Assembly: GCF_026544205.1 (NCBI RefSeq)
Contig: NZ_JALNUI010000006.1
Location: 85,307-149,306 of the forward strand
Length of the DNA stretch: 64,000 bases
Source of the DNA: Curtobacterium sp. GC_Cur_3
GTDB lineage: Bacteria > Actinomycetota > Actinomycetes > Actinomycetales > Microbacteriaceae
Direction of reading: 5' to 3'
Made by a program: the position numbers and the translations under genes. The notes beneath the pieces are model-generated. The model did not search any database. It was not told the origin of the DNA and saw only the letters and a program-made list of their open reading frames with translations. Positions 18,214 through 26,556 of this stretch are shown piece by piece (within the stretch, counting starts at the first letter, position 1; each line of letters begins with the position of its first letter).

Positions 18214-18257
18214 GGGTCCAACGATGCATCATTCTCGGAAACGTTGCAAGGAGATTC

Positions 18258-18839
18258 GTGTACACGTCGGAAACCGCGCTGCGCGCCTTCCGGGAGGCTC
18301 GCCACACCTTCATCGCCGGGTCCAGGATCGACATGGGCGCGTTGGCGACCACCCTCGGCGTCGACCGGACGTCGCTGTTCCGGTGGGTGGGCAACCGGGA
18401 CCGGTTGCTGTCCGAGGTGCTGTGGTCCCTGGCGGTCCCCACCCTCGACGCCGCCCGCCGCGATGCCGCACCGTCGGGAGCGGCCCGGATCGTCGACGTC
18501 CTCGACCGGTTCACCGCCGACCTGATCCAGGCGCCGTACTTCCGGCGCTTCCTGACCCGCGAGCCGGCCCGCGCGCTCCGGCTGCTCACCACGACCGAGA
18601 GCGACGTGCAGAGCCGTTTCGTGCACGCGGTCACCGAGCTCGTCGAGGTCGAGGAACGCTCGGGCGCGTTCGACCCCGTACCGTTGTCGGCCGAGGAACT
18701 CGCACGCCTGCTCGTCCGGATCTCGGAGTCGTTCACGTACGCCGACCTGATCTCCGGCGAGACGCCCGACCCCCTGCGGGCCCGGACGACGTTCGAGTAC
18801 GTCCTCCGCCCCAGCACACCCTCGGAGGGAGACCGATGA
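18258..18839 (+). CDS. TetR-family regulator, QsdR-like
   Basis: A 193-residue TetR protein: helix-turn-helix IDMGALATTLGVDRTSLFRWVGNRDRLLSEV, then a ligand-binding helical domain resembling QsdR-type regulators. The GTG start at 18258 is set by AAGGAG five bases upstream. Divergent from the acyl-CoA dehydrogenase and coupled by a 4-bp ATGA overlap to the thioesterase, so it probably represses this acyl-CoA gene set. Confidence 0.87.
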   Translation: MYTSETALRAFREARHTFIAGSRIDMGALATTLGVDRTSLFRWVGNRDRLLSEVLWSLAVPTLDAARRDAAPSGAARIVDVLDRFTADLIQAPYFRRFLTREPARALRLLTTTESDVQSRFVHAVTELVEVEERSGAFDPVPLSAEELARLLVRISESFTYADLISGETPDPLRARTTFEYVLRPSTPSEGDR

Positions 18840-19267
18840 CCATCGACGAGTACCCGTTCCGCCGCACCTACCCCACGCGCTGGAACGACAACGACATGTT
18901 CGGGCACGTCAACAACACGATCTACTACAGCGCGATGGACAACGCGTCCACGTACTGGTTCCGCGAGCAGGCCGGCCTCGACCCCTTCTCCTCCACGTGG
19001 ATCGCCGTGCTGGTGACCTCGAGCTGCCGCTTCGTGGAGTCCGCCGTGTGGCCGGACGTCATCGAGGTCGGGATGCGTTCGAAGCACCTCGGCACCACGA
19101 GCCTGTCGTGGGAGTTCGGCCTGTTCCGGCAGGCGGACGGGGCGCTGCTCGCGACGGGCGAGTTCGTGCACGTCATCATCGACCGCGAGGGTGCCCGGCG
19201 CCCCGTCCCCCTGCCCGCGGAGCTCCGCGACCTCGTCACGTCGACGATGGTCACGGGCGCCGCCTGA
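18836..19267 (+). CDS. hotdog-fold acyl-CoA thioesterase (4-HBT family)
   Basis: A 143-residue single hotdog domain of the YbgC/4-hydroxybenzoyl-CoA thioesterase family: TRWNDNDMFGHVNNTIYYSAMDN (catalytic Asp in the WNDND...HVNN motif), then SCRFVESAVWPDVIEVGM and ATGEFVHVIID. It hydrolyses an acyl-CoA released or consumed by the neighbouring dehydrogenase (inferred). The start overlaps the TetR stop. Confidence 0.9.
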   Translation: MTIDEYPFRRTYPTRWNDNDMFGHVNNTIYYSAMDNASTYWFREQAGLDPFSSTWIAVLVTSSCRFVESAVWPDVIEVGMRSKHLGTTSLSWEFGLFRQADGALLATGEFVHVIIDREGARRPVPLPAELRDLVTSTMVTGAA

Positions 19268-19276
19268 GGCTCCGCG

Positions 19277-19717
19277 TCAGCTGCTGACGGCCGCCAGCTC
19301 GAGGTTGATGTCGTCCGGGTCCTGCACGGACAGGATCGTCATGCCGGCGTCGCCGAGTTCGGTGACCTCGCCGTGCTCCACCCCGGCCGCGTCGAGCCGG
19401 GTCGCCGCCTGGTGCAGCTCGTCGACGCTGCCGACGACGAAGCTCACGTGGTCGAGCCCGACGGTGTCCGCGTCGAAGCGCTGCCCCGCGGGTGCGACCG
19501 GTCGGAGGCCGAACACCTGGTCGCCGAGCTGGAACACGCAGCCGCCGTAGAAGCGCTGGCGGTCCTCACGGATGCCGGGCTCGTCGACCTGGTCGCTGAA
19601 GTCGATGACCGGGTCCGAGCCGAGCAGCTGCTGGTAGAACGCCTTGCTGCGGGCGATGTCGGTCACGGTCACGCGGACGTGGGCCAGGGCGGTGGGACGG
19701 GCGATCGGTTCGCTCAT
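19277..19717 (-). CDS. VOC-family (glyoxalase/dioxygenase fold) protein
   Basis: A 146-residue protein with two beta-alpha-beta-beta-beta modules: LAHVRVTVTDIARSKAFYQQLLG and GLDHVSFVVGSVDELHQAATRLDAAGV, ending SVQDPDDINLELAAV. Metal-ligand positions of glyoxalase-like proteins (His in AHVRV, His in DHVSF, Glu in INLEL) are present, so it may be catalytic. The substrate is unknown. Confidence 0.85.
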   Translation of the reverse strand: MSEPIARPTALAHVRVTVTDIARSKAFYQQLLGSDPVIDFSDQVDEPGIREDRQRFYGGCVFQLGDQVFGLRPVAPAGQRFDADTVGLDHVSFVVGSVDELHQAATRLDAAGVEHGEVTELGDAGMTILSVQDPDDINLELAAVSS

Positions 19718-19819
19718 GGTGGTGCTCCTCGCGGGGTCGGTCGGCGCCGCTCTGGACGCCGCCCACGACCCAACGCCCCGCGCCTGGGGACCCGCAGGGC
19801 AGTGCGCGCGGACCGGACA

Positions 19820-19862
19820 CCAGCGCGCCGCCCGTCCGCGACACGGACGGGCGGCGCGCTGG
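19820..19862 (-). terminator. putA terminator hairpin
   Basis: A perfect 19-bp stem with a five-base loop (arms 19820-19838 and 19844-19862), 14 bp beyond the putA stop. Confidence 0.8.
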
Positions 19863-19875
19863 TCGCGAAGGGCGG

Positions 19876-22800
19876 CTAGATCAGATCGTCGGTGAGGTGG
19901 TTCGGCGTGCCGAACCGGTGAGCCGTGATGGACACCGCCTGCTCGCGGAGGAAGGGCAGCATCTCGATCCGCCCGGCCTCGGTCACCGGCTCCGCGTACA
20001 CCGCGACGTCGGGGCGACCGTCGACCGCCTCGTACAGCGCCGACGCCGACCCGCCGATGAGCCGCACACGCGTGGACGGGCCTCGGGCGACGCGGGCGCC
20101 GAACGCCGACTCGGACTCCGACGACGTGGCCGAGCGGACGACGGGCAGCGCCGCGATCGCCTCGGGGACGGTGCCGGCGGACGAGACGTCGATCGTCGTG
20201 CCGGCACGGAGCGCGGCCGCGACGACCCGGACCAAGGACTCGACGTCCTCCGGGGCCTCCGAGGCCAGCCGCACGTGGACACCGGGGAACGGCAGGTACC
20301 GCGCGATGTTCCGCTCGGCCGACAGCGCCGAAACGTCCTGCGCGGTGCCGAACAGCGACGTCCAGGCCAGCTCGTCCGACGCGACCGCGCGGGAGAGCGA
20401 CGGCGACGAGACACCGACCGCCCGCAGGAACGCCGCGACCGGGCTCGAGACCGGGGCACCGGCAGTGGCGTCGGCAGGTGCCCATGACCCGAGCCCGACG
20501 AGGTAGTTGACGCCACCGGCCTTGGTGCCGGCACCGACGGCGGACTTCTTCCACCCGCCGAACGGCTGCCGACGCACGATGGCCCCGGTGATGCCGCGGT
20601 TCACGTAGAGGTTGCCGGCGTCGATGCGGGAGAGCCACGTGCCGATCTCCGACGGGTCGAGCGAGTGCAGGCCGGAGGTCAGGCCGTAGTCGACCTCGTT
20701 GACGATGTCGATCGCCTCCTCGAGGGTCGCTGCGCGCATCACCCCGAGCACCGGGCCGAAGTACTCCGTCCGGTGGAACGCGGACCCACGGGCGACGCCG
20801 CCGCGGACGCCGGGGCTCCAGAGCTTGCCCGTGTCGTCGAGCTTCCGCGGGCGGACGGCCCAGGACTCCCCAGCGCCGAGCGTGGTCAGGCCGTCGAGCA
20901 GCTTGCCCGCGGCCGGTTCGACGATCGGACCCATCTGCGACGTCGGGTCGGTCGGGTAGCCGACGGTCATCGACGACACGGCGTCGACGAGCTGCGAGTG
21001 GAAGCGGCGCGAGCGCGCGACGGACCCGACGAGCACGACGAGCGACGCGGCCGAGCACTTCTGCCCGGCGTGCCCGAACGCCGACGCGACGACGTCCTTG
21101 ACGGCGAGGTCGAGGTCGGCCGACGGCGTGACGATGATCGCGTTCTTGCCGGACGTCTCGGCGAGGAGCGGCAGGTCCGTGCGGAACGAGCGGAACAGGG
21201 CCGCGGTCTCGTAGGCGCCGGTGAGGATCACCCGGTCGACGAGTGGCGAGGCGACCAGCGTCGACCCGAGGTCGGTCTCGGAGACGTCGACGAACGCGAG
21301 CACGTCCGCGGGAGCACCCATCGCGTCGAGCGCGGTGTCGATGACCGACGCCAGGACGGCACCGCTCCGGGCGGCCGGCGGAGCGGGCTTCAGCACGACG
21401 GCGGACCCGGCGGCCAGGGCGGCGAGCGTCGACCCGGCGGGGATCGCCACGGGGAAGTTCCACGGCGGCGCGACCAGGGTCAGCGCGGCCGGGGAGAACG
21501 TGGCGCCGTCGACCTCGTCGAGCGCCGCGGCCATGTCGCCGTAGAAGTGCGCGAAGTCGATCGCCTCGGAGACCTCCGGGTCGGCCTGGTCGATGGTCTT
21601 GCCGGTCTCGGAGGCCATCACCTCGATGAGGGCTGCACGGTTCGCCTCGAGTGCGTCGCCGACGGCGTGGAGCACCGCACCGCGCGCCGCACCGGACCAG
21701 GTCCCCCAGACCGCACCCGCGCTGCGGACGCGCTGCAGGACCGACGTGAGCTGCGCGTCGGAGGTCAGCCGGGCCTCCTGGACGCCCCGGACGCCGAGCG
21801 TCGACGACGCGATCCGCTCGGTGATGGCCGCACCCCAGGCGCGGGTGGCGGCGACCGACGGGTCGCTGTCCGGGGTGTTCTCGAAGTGGCCGGGCGTCGG
21901 GCGGCCGACGGCCGCGTAGCGGTCGGCGACGCGGTGCGACTCCGGTACGGCGAGCCCGTCCGGGGTCGACAGCGGCTCCAGGGACGCGCGGAACCGCGAC
22001 TCCTCCCGGGCGAACAGCGACGGTGACGAGTGCAGCGAGAACACCGCGGACATGAAGTTGTCCTGCGAGGCGCCCTCCTCCAGTCGGCGGATGAGGTAGG
22101 CGATCGCGACGTCGAACTCCCCCGGGTGGACGACGGGCGTGTAGAGCAGCAGCGACCCGACCGTCTTGCGGACCGCGGCAGCCTGGCCCTGCGCCATGCC
22201 GAGCAGCATCTCGAACTCGATGCCCTCGCGCACCCCGCGCTCCCCGGCGAGCAGCCAGGCGTGCGCGACGTCGAACAGGTTGTGCCCGGCGACGCCGACA
22301 CGGACGTTCGCGACGCGGTCGGGCGTCAGCGCCCAGTCGAGCACCCGCTTGTAGTTCGTGTCGGAGTCCTGCTTGGTGTGCCAGGTCGCGAGCGGCCAGC
22401 CGTGGACCGAGGCCTCGACCTGCTCCATCGGCAGGTTCGCGCCCTTGACCAGGCGCACCTTGATGCCGGCGCCACCGCGCGCGCGACGGGCGGCAGACCA
22501 CTCCTGCAGGTGCTGCATCGCGGCGAGCGCGTCCGGCAGGTAGGCCTGCAGCACGATCCCGGCTTCGAGCCCGAGGAACGCCGGCTCGTCGAGGAGCTTC
22601 GTGAAGACCGCGATCGTCAGGTCGAGGTCCTTGAACTCCTCCATGTCGAGGTTGATGAACTTCGCCGGATCGGAGGATGCGGCGCGGGCGAACAGGGGGC
22701 GCAGCTTCTCGACGATGTCGTCGACGGCGTGGTCGAACGCCCACGGCGAGTGCGGGTGCACGGTCGAGGAGACCTTGATCGACACGTAGTCGACGTCGGG

Positions 22801-23352
22801 GCGTGCGAGCAGCTTGTGCGTGCCCTCGAGCCGCCGGGCCGCCTCGCCCTCGCCGAGGACGGCCTCACCGAGCAGGTTCACGTTGAGGCGGACGCCGTCC
22901 TGCTTGATCTTCGCGATGGCGGGGCCGAGCTTGGCGTCGGTCGCGTCGACGATGAGGTGGCCGACCATGTTCCGCAGCACGCGTCGGGCGACGGGGACGA
23001 CGACACCCGGGAGGCCCGGTGCGAGTCCGCCACCGAGGCGCACCAGGCCGCGGAGCGCGCTGGGCAGGAAGCCGGGTGCGTCCGGCGCGATGGCGCGCAG
23101 CTTCCGCGCGGCGACGCCGAGGTCCTCCGGTCGGACGACCCCGTCGACGAACCCGACGGCGAACGCGAGGCCCTTCGGGTCGGCCAGGACGCCGGCGAGC
23201 TGCTTCGCCGAGCCGTCGACCGGGTACGTCTCGGCCTCGGTGAGCCACTGTCGGACCAGTGCGACGGACTCGTCGGAGAGTCCGGCGTGGTCGGTGGCAG
23301 ATGCAGGGTCGGTCGTGGTCGCTGCGTCGTTGCGCGGCTGGACGTCGGTCAT
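19876..23352 (-). CDS. putA: bifunctional proline dehydrogenase / L-glutamate-gamma-semialdehyde dehydrogenase
   Basis: A 1158-residue PutA. It oxidises proline to P5C (FAD, N-terminal half) and P5C to glutamate (NAD). PRODH marks include HLIVDATDAK, VRLVKGANLPMEQVEA and the YLIRRLEEGA segment. The aldehyde dehydrogenase half has LLAETSGKNAIIV and GHAGQKCSAASL, with catalytic Cys near residue 765. The start is set at the ATG at 23352 (MTDVQPRND) because the upstream in-frame extension would run through the promoter region. There is no N-terminal DNA-binding domain, so regulation is likely by the divergent LysR protein. Confidence 0.93.
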   Translation of the reverse strand: MTDVQPRNDAATTTDPASATDHAGLSDESVALVRQWLTEAETYPVDGSAKQLAGVLADPKGLAFAVGFVDGVVRPEDLGVAARKLRAIAPDAPGFLPSALRGLVRLGGGLAPGLPGVVVPVARRVLRNMVGHLIVDATDAKLGPAIAKIKQDGVRLNVNLLGEAVLGEGEAARRLEGTHKLLARPDVDYVSIKVSSTVHPHSPWAFDHAVDDIVEKLRPLFARAASSDPAKFINLDMEEFKDLDLTIAVFTKLLDEPAFLGLEAGIVLQAYLPDALAAMQHLQEWSAARRARGGAGIKVRLVKGANLPMEQVEASVHGWPLATWHTKQDSDTNYKRVLDWALTPDRVANVRVGVAGHNLFDVAHAWLLAGERGVREGIEFEMLLGMAQGQAAAVRKTVGSLLLYTPVVHPGEFDVAIAYLIRRLEEGASQDNFMSAVFSLHSSPSLFAREESRFRASLEPLSTPDGLAVPESHRVADRYAAVGRPTPGHFENTPDSDPSVAATRAWGAAITERIASSTLGVRGVQEARLTSDAQLTSVLQRVRSAGAVWGTWSGAARGAVLHAVGDALEANRAALIEVMASETGKTIDQADPEVSEAIDFAHFYGDMAAALDEVDGATFSPAALTLVAPPWNFPVAIPAGSTLAALAAGSAVVLKPAPPAARSGAVLASVIDTALDAMGAPADVLAFVDVSETDLGSTLVASPLVDRVILTGAYETAALFRSFRTDLPLLAETSGKNAIIVTPSADLDLAVKDVVASAFGHAGQKCSAASLVVLVGSVARSRRFHSQLVDAVSSMTVGYPTDPTSQMGPIVEPAAGKLLDGLTTLGAGESWAVRPRKLDDTGKLWSPGVRGGVARGSAFHRTEYFGPVLGVMRAATLEEAIDIVNEVDYGLTSGLHSLDPSEIGTWLSRIDAGNLYVNRGITGAIVRRQPFGGWKKSAVGAGTKAGGVNYLVGLGSWAPADATAGAPVSSPVAAFLRAVGVSSPSLSRAVASDELAWTSLFGTAQDVSALSAERNIARYLPFPGVHVRLASEAPEDVESLVRVVAAALRAGTTIDVSSAGTVPEAIAALPVVRSATSSESESAFGARVARGPSTRVRLIGGSASALYEAVDGRPDVAVYAEPVTEAGRIEMLPFLREQAVSITAHRFGTPNHLTDDLI

Positions 23353-23373
23353 GGGATCAGTGTGTCGCTCGCA

Positions 23374-23399
23374 CTTCCAGTAGCGGAAGCAAATCTTCC
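23374..23399. promoter_or_regulatory. candidate operator between putA and its LysR regulator
   Basis: CTTCC at 23374, GGAAG at 23385 and CTTCC at 23395 alternate at 10-11 bp spacing, giving two overlapping palindromes (CTTCC-N6-GGAAG and GGAAG-N5-CTTCC). A related GTTCC follows at 23406. One-turn spacing of inverted half-sites suits a LysR tetramer. The site covers the putA leader. Confidence 0.55.
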
Positions 23400-23434
23400 T
23401 GATGTGTTCCATTCAGGTGAACTACCCTTTTGCC

Positions 23435-24337
23435 ATGCTCGACGTCCGTCGCCTGGTGCTCCTCCGCGAGTTGTCAATCCGTGGAACGGTCGCCGCTGTC
23501 GCCGAAGCGATGAACTTGACCCCGTCGGCGGTCTCGCAGCAGCTCGCGGTGCTCGAGCGGGAGGCCGGCGTGCAGCTCCTCCGCAAGGCCGGACGGCGGC
23601 TCCAGCTCACGCCACAGGCCGAGGTGCTCGTGGCTGCAGCAGGCGATGTGCTCGACACCCTCGAGCGGGCGCAGTCCGCGGTCGAGGCCACGATGACGAG
23701 CGTGCAGGGGCGCGTGCGGGTGGCGGTGTTCCAGTCGGCGGCACTCGCTCTGATGCCGAACGCCCTGCGCATCATGGTCACCGAGCACCCGGACGTCCGC
23801 GTCGAGATGGTGCAGCGAGAGCCGGAGACCGCGCTCAACGAGACCTGGGCGCGGGACTTCGACATGGTGATCGCCGAGCAGTACCCGGCGCACGCGGCCC
23901 CGCGGTTCCCGGGCCTCGACCGTCGTGACCTGACGACCGATGCCGTCCGGCTGGCCCTGCCACCCGTGGACACGTCGCTGTGGCCGGTCGACTCACTCGC
24001 CGGCGCGGCCGACCTGCCGTGGGTGATGGAACCGCGAGGGACAGCGTCACGGCACTTCGCGGAGCAGCTCTGCCGACGCTCGGGGTTCGAACCCGACGTG
24101 CGCTACGAGACGGCTGACCTGCAGGCACAGATCCGGTTGATCGAGTCGGGGAACGCTGTCGCGCTGATGCCCGACCTGGTCTGGGCCGGTCGCTCGACCA
24201 CCTGCCGCCTGCTCGACCTGCCCGGGGACGCCGAGCGGACGATCTTCACGGCGCAGCGGACAGCCTCGTCGCTCTCCCCCGCGGTGGCGGCGCTGCGGGA
24301 CGCCCTCGAGCGTGCGGCAGCGACGTCCCGATCCTGA
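23435..24337 (+). CDS. LysR-family regulator divergent from putA
   Basis: A 300-residue LysR protein: MLDVRRLVLLRELSIRGTVAAVAEAM followed by LTPSAVSQQLAVLEREAGVQLL as the helix-turn-helix, then an effector domain (RVRVAVFQSAALALMPNAL...). It is transcribed away from putA across 82 bp, so it is the likely proline-responsive activator of putA (inferred from arrangement). The ATG at 23435 gives the conserved N-terminus. Confidence 0.87.
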   Translation: MLDVRRLVLLRELSIRGTVAAVAEAMNLTPSAVSQQLAVLEREAGVQLLRKAGRRLQLTPQAEVLVAAAGDVLDTLERAQSAVEATMTSVQGRVRVAVFQSAALALMPNALRIMVTEHPDVRVEMVQREPETALNETWARDFDMVIAEQYPAHAAPRFPGLDRRDLTTDAVRLALPPVDTSLWPVDSLAGAADLPWVMEPRGTASRHFAEQLCRRSGFEPDVRYETADLQAQIRLIESGNAVALMPDLVWAGRSTTCRLLDLPGDAERTIFTAQRTASSLSPAVAALRDALERAAATSRS

Positions 24338-24417
24338 GAACCCCATGTCGCGTTTCCCCTGATCATGACGGAGATTCCGCAGCTTTTTCCGTGACGCAAC
24401 CGTGACCGATCCGACCG

Positions 24418-24466
24418 TTGTCAGCAGTCTCGGCCGCCTTACGATCGGCTCCGAGGGAGCCGATCG
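24418..24466 (+). promoter_or_regulatory. promoter with embedded palindrome, copy 1
   Basis: TTGTCA (24418-24423), 16 bases, then TACGAT (24440-24445) is a good vegetative promoter. A perfect 11-bp palindrome (CGATCGGCTCC-GAG-GGAGCCGATCG, 24442-24466) overlaps the -10 box and would also form a stem at the mRNA 5' end. The whole block recurs 2059 bp downstream. Confidence 0.65.
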
Positions 24467-24497
24467 GCTCCCACCAGCACGACCGTTCCATGGGGGA

Positions 24498-26291
24498 ATG
24501 ATGCACAAGACCTGCAGGCCGACCGTCCGCACCACAGCGGCCGTCGGCACCGTCGTCGCGATGATCGCGATGTCGTCCGCGTTCGGAGTCGGAGCGACCG
24601 CAGCCGTCGCCGACGACACCACCGGAACACCGGCCACGAGCCCGACCACGGCACCGGCGCCGGCACCGGCGACGGACCCCACCGCACCCGCCACGACCGC
24701 GCCGGCGACCGAACGGGCCGAGCCGACCGCCGTGGGCCCGACGGCTGGACCGACCGCATACGCGACCGCTCCTGCGGACGCGCCCACCGCCTCCGCGACC
24801 GTTCCTGCGGACGCACCGACCGCCTCCGCGACCGCTCCTGCGGACGCGCCCACCGCCTCCGCTCCGACGCCCACGGCGGACGCCGACGCGACGCCGGCCG
24901 GCACCGTCTCGATCTCCGGGTCGCTCCGCGCCTGGCGCACCATCACTGCCGACACGACGGGGTGGCCGGCTGGCACGACGTTCACCTACCGGTGGGCCTT
25001 CCACCACCCGGTCGTCATCGACACCCACCCGGGCACCGACCGCTCCTACATCGTCGACCCGGAACAGGCCGACGGCACCTTCAGCGTCACCGTGACCGGG
25101 ACGGCCCCCGGGAAGGCGCCGACCTCCGTGACCAGCGCGGAGAGCACCCCCGTCGTGGTGGAGGACAGCGACCTGCAGTACGTGTACGGCGAGCGCGTGG
25201 TCCACGTGACCCGTGACGAGCCCTTCTCGGTGGACCTGTCCCCGGCGGACAACCCCGACCTGCCGTTCTTCGTCAACGGCTCGATCTCGGGAAGGCCGGA
25301 CCCGCGCGTGCTGCCTGAGGGAGTGACGCTGTCGGAGAACGGGGTGCTCTCCGGGACCATCGCGGCCGGGACCGTGGTCCGCGGTCCGATCTGGGTGCAC
25401 GTCTCGACGCCGTTGCACCCGGGCGGCGGTCTGTCGGAGCGGCTCGTCCTCGAGGCCGGCCCCTCGACGAACCCCACCCCGCTGACCTTCGCCGGCGGTG
25501 CGACCCCGGGCGAGCCGGTCGAGCTGGACGGACAGGCAGGGAAGGCCTTCACGCACGCCTTCCGTACCAGCGGCGGGACGGGCGAGCCCGTGCGCTACGA
25601 GGTGCGCCTGCCCGTCGGCTCCACCTTCCCGGCGGGCATCACGTTCGACCCGACCACCGGCGTCCTCAGTGGTACGTCGACCCTGTCGCAGATCACGTGG
25701 TTCTCGGTCGTCGCGACGTCCGGCGACCAGACCGCGGTGCAGGACGTCGAGTTGCAGATCGCCGCCGGGCGGGCCGTCGGTCTCCGCGTCACGGTCAGCC
25801 GTCCGGGTGACGCGCAGCAGCGGACGTGGACGGTGGAACCCGACGGGTCCGAGGAGACGACGTGGTTCCCGAAGGGTCTGAACCGGGAGCCGGAGCGGGC
25901 CACCGGTGAACGACCGACGATAACGCAGGGTGGCACACTCCGAGTCGCGGGGGCACCGGTCGACGCGTGGGGCAACATCACGGTCCCGCTCGACGGCGAC
26001 TGGGACGGCCGGACGCCGCTGGTCGTGACGAGCGACGTGTCGTCCGACGTGGCGAAGTCGGTGGACTGGTTCGCCGAGGTCTCGTTCCCGCACGCGTCGA
26101 CGCACACCCTGACCGCGACCGCCGAGGGCGTCTCGACGACGTTCCCCGTGACGGTCGTCCCCACGGCGGGCGCGACCGGCAGTCTCGCCTTCACCGGCGC
26201 TGACACGACGGGCCCGATCGCCTGGGCGCTCGGGCTCCTCGCGTCCGGCGCTGCCCTGCTGTTCGTCCGCGCGCGTCGCCGGCGCATCTGA
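24498..26291 (+). CDS. LAXTG-anchored surface protein 1 (Ig-like)
   Basis: A 597-residue secreted protein. The signal peptide (KTCRPTVRTTAAVGTVVAMIAMSSAFG..., cleavage near AVADD) is followed by an Ala/Pro/Thr-rich stalk with three 11-residue repeats (ATAPADAPTAS type), then beta-rich Ig-like modules including ...TLSENGVLSGTI and FDPTTGVLSGTST (He_PIG signature). The C-terminus is LAFTG, a hydrophobic segment and RARRRR, a class E-type (LAXTG) sortase signal, so the protein should be covalently wall-bound. Two ATGs (24498, 24501) follow GGGGGA. Its 5' end is almost identical to that of the next gene. Confidence 0.85.
   Translation: MMHKTCRPTVRTTAAVGTVVAMIAMSSAFGVGATAAVADDTTGTPATSPTTAPAPAPATDPTAPATTAPATERAEPTAVGPTAGPTAYATAPADAPTASATVPADAPTASATAPADAPTASAPTPTADADATPAGTVSISGSLRAWRTITADTTGWPAGTTFTYRWAFHHPVVIDTHPGTDRSYIVDPEQADGTFSVTVTGTAPGKAPTSVTSAESTPVVVEDSDLQYVYGERVVHVTRDEPFSVDLSPADNPDLPFFVNGSISGRPDPRVLPEGVTLSENGVLSGTIAAGTVVRGPIWVHVSTPLHPGGGLSERLVLEAGPSTNPTPLTFAGGATPGEPVELDGQAGKAFTHAFRTSGGTGEPVRYEVRLPVGSTFPAGITFDPTTGVLSGTSTLSQITWFSVVATSGDQTAVQDVELQIAAGRAVGLRVTVSRPGDAQQRTWTVEPDGSEETTWFPKGLNREPERATGERPTITQGGTLRVAGAPVDAWGNITVPLDGDWDGRTPLVVTSDVSSDVAKSVDWFAEVSFPHASTHTLTATAEGVSTTFPVTVVPTAGATGSLAFTGADTTGPIAWALGLLASGAALLFVRARRRRI
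24762..24860 (+). repeat. three 33-bp tandem repeats inside surface protein 1
   Basis: Three 33-bp units (24762-24794, 24795-24827, 24828-24860) encode repeats of 11 residues rich in Ala, Pro and Thr. The unit differs at only a few bases, so copy number may vary between strains. Confidence 0.85.
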
Positions 26292-26304
26292 CCAGCATCA
26301 CCAG

Positions 26305-26335
26305 GAGGGGCGTGTCCGCATCGGGCACGCCCCTC
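26305..26335 (+). terminator. terminator of surface protein 1
   Basis: GAGGGGCGTG and CACGCCCCTC, a 10-bp stem with an 11-base loop, 14 bp after the stop. The same stem sequence follows the second surface gene. Confidence 0.75.
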
Positions 26336-26476
26336 TCGTCGTCCCGTCGGGCTTGCGGGTATGTCTGACCGGGCGTCGAACAGCGGACGATCCTGAGTGC
26401 TCCATGTCTGGTTTTCCCTGATCATGACGGACTTCACGCAGTTTTTTCCGTGACGCAACCGTGACCGATCCGACCG

Positions 26477-26525
26477 TTGTCAGCAGTCTCGGCCGCCTTA
26501 CGATCGGCTCCGAGGGAGCCGATCG
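26477..26525 (+). promoter_or_regulatory. promoter with embedded palindrome, copy 2
   Basis: Exact counterpart of the block at 24418-24466: TTGTCA, 16 bases, TACGAT and the 11-bp palindrome overlapping the -10 box. Identity with copy 1 continues through the signal peptide. Confidence 0.65.
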
Positions 26526-26556
26526 GCTCCCACCAGCACGACCGTTCCATGGGGGA

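Noticed and set aside
19277..22744. A 1155-codon minus-strand frame offset from putA
   Set aside because: Its N-terminal part is Arg-rich out-of-frame putA sequence; only the last 146 codons (VOC protein, starting at 19717) are real.
23353..23412. A 20-residue longer PutA N-terminus
   Set aside because: It would place the coding region over the palindromic operator and LysR promoter, and the extra residues do not fit the family.
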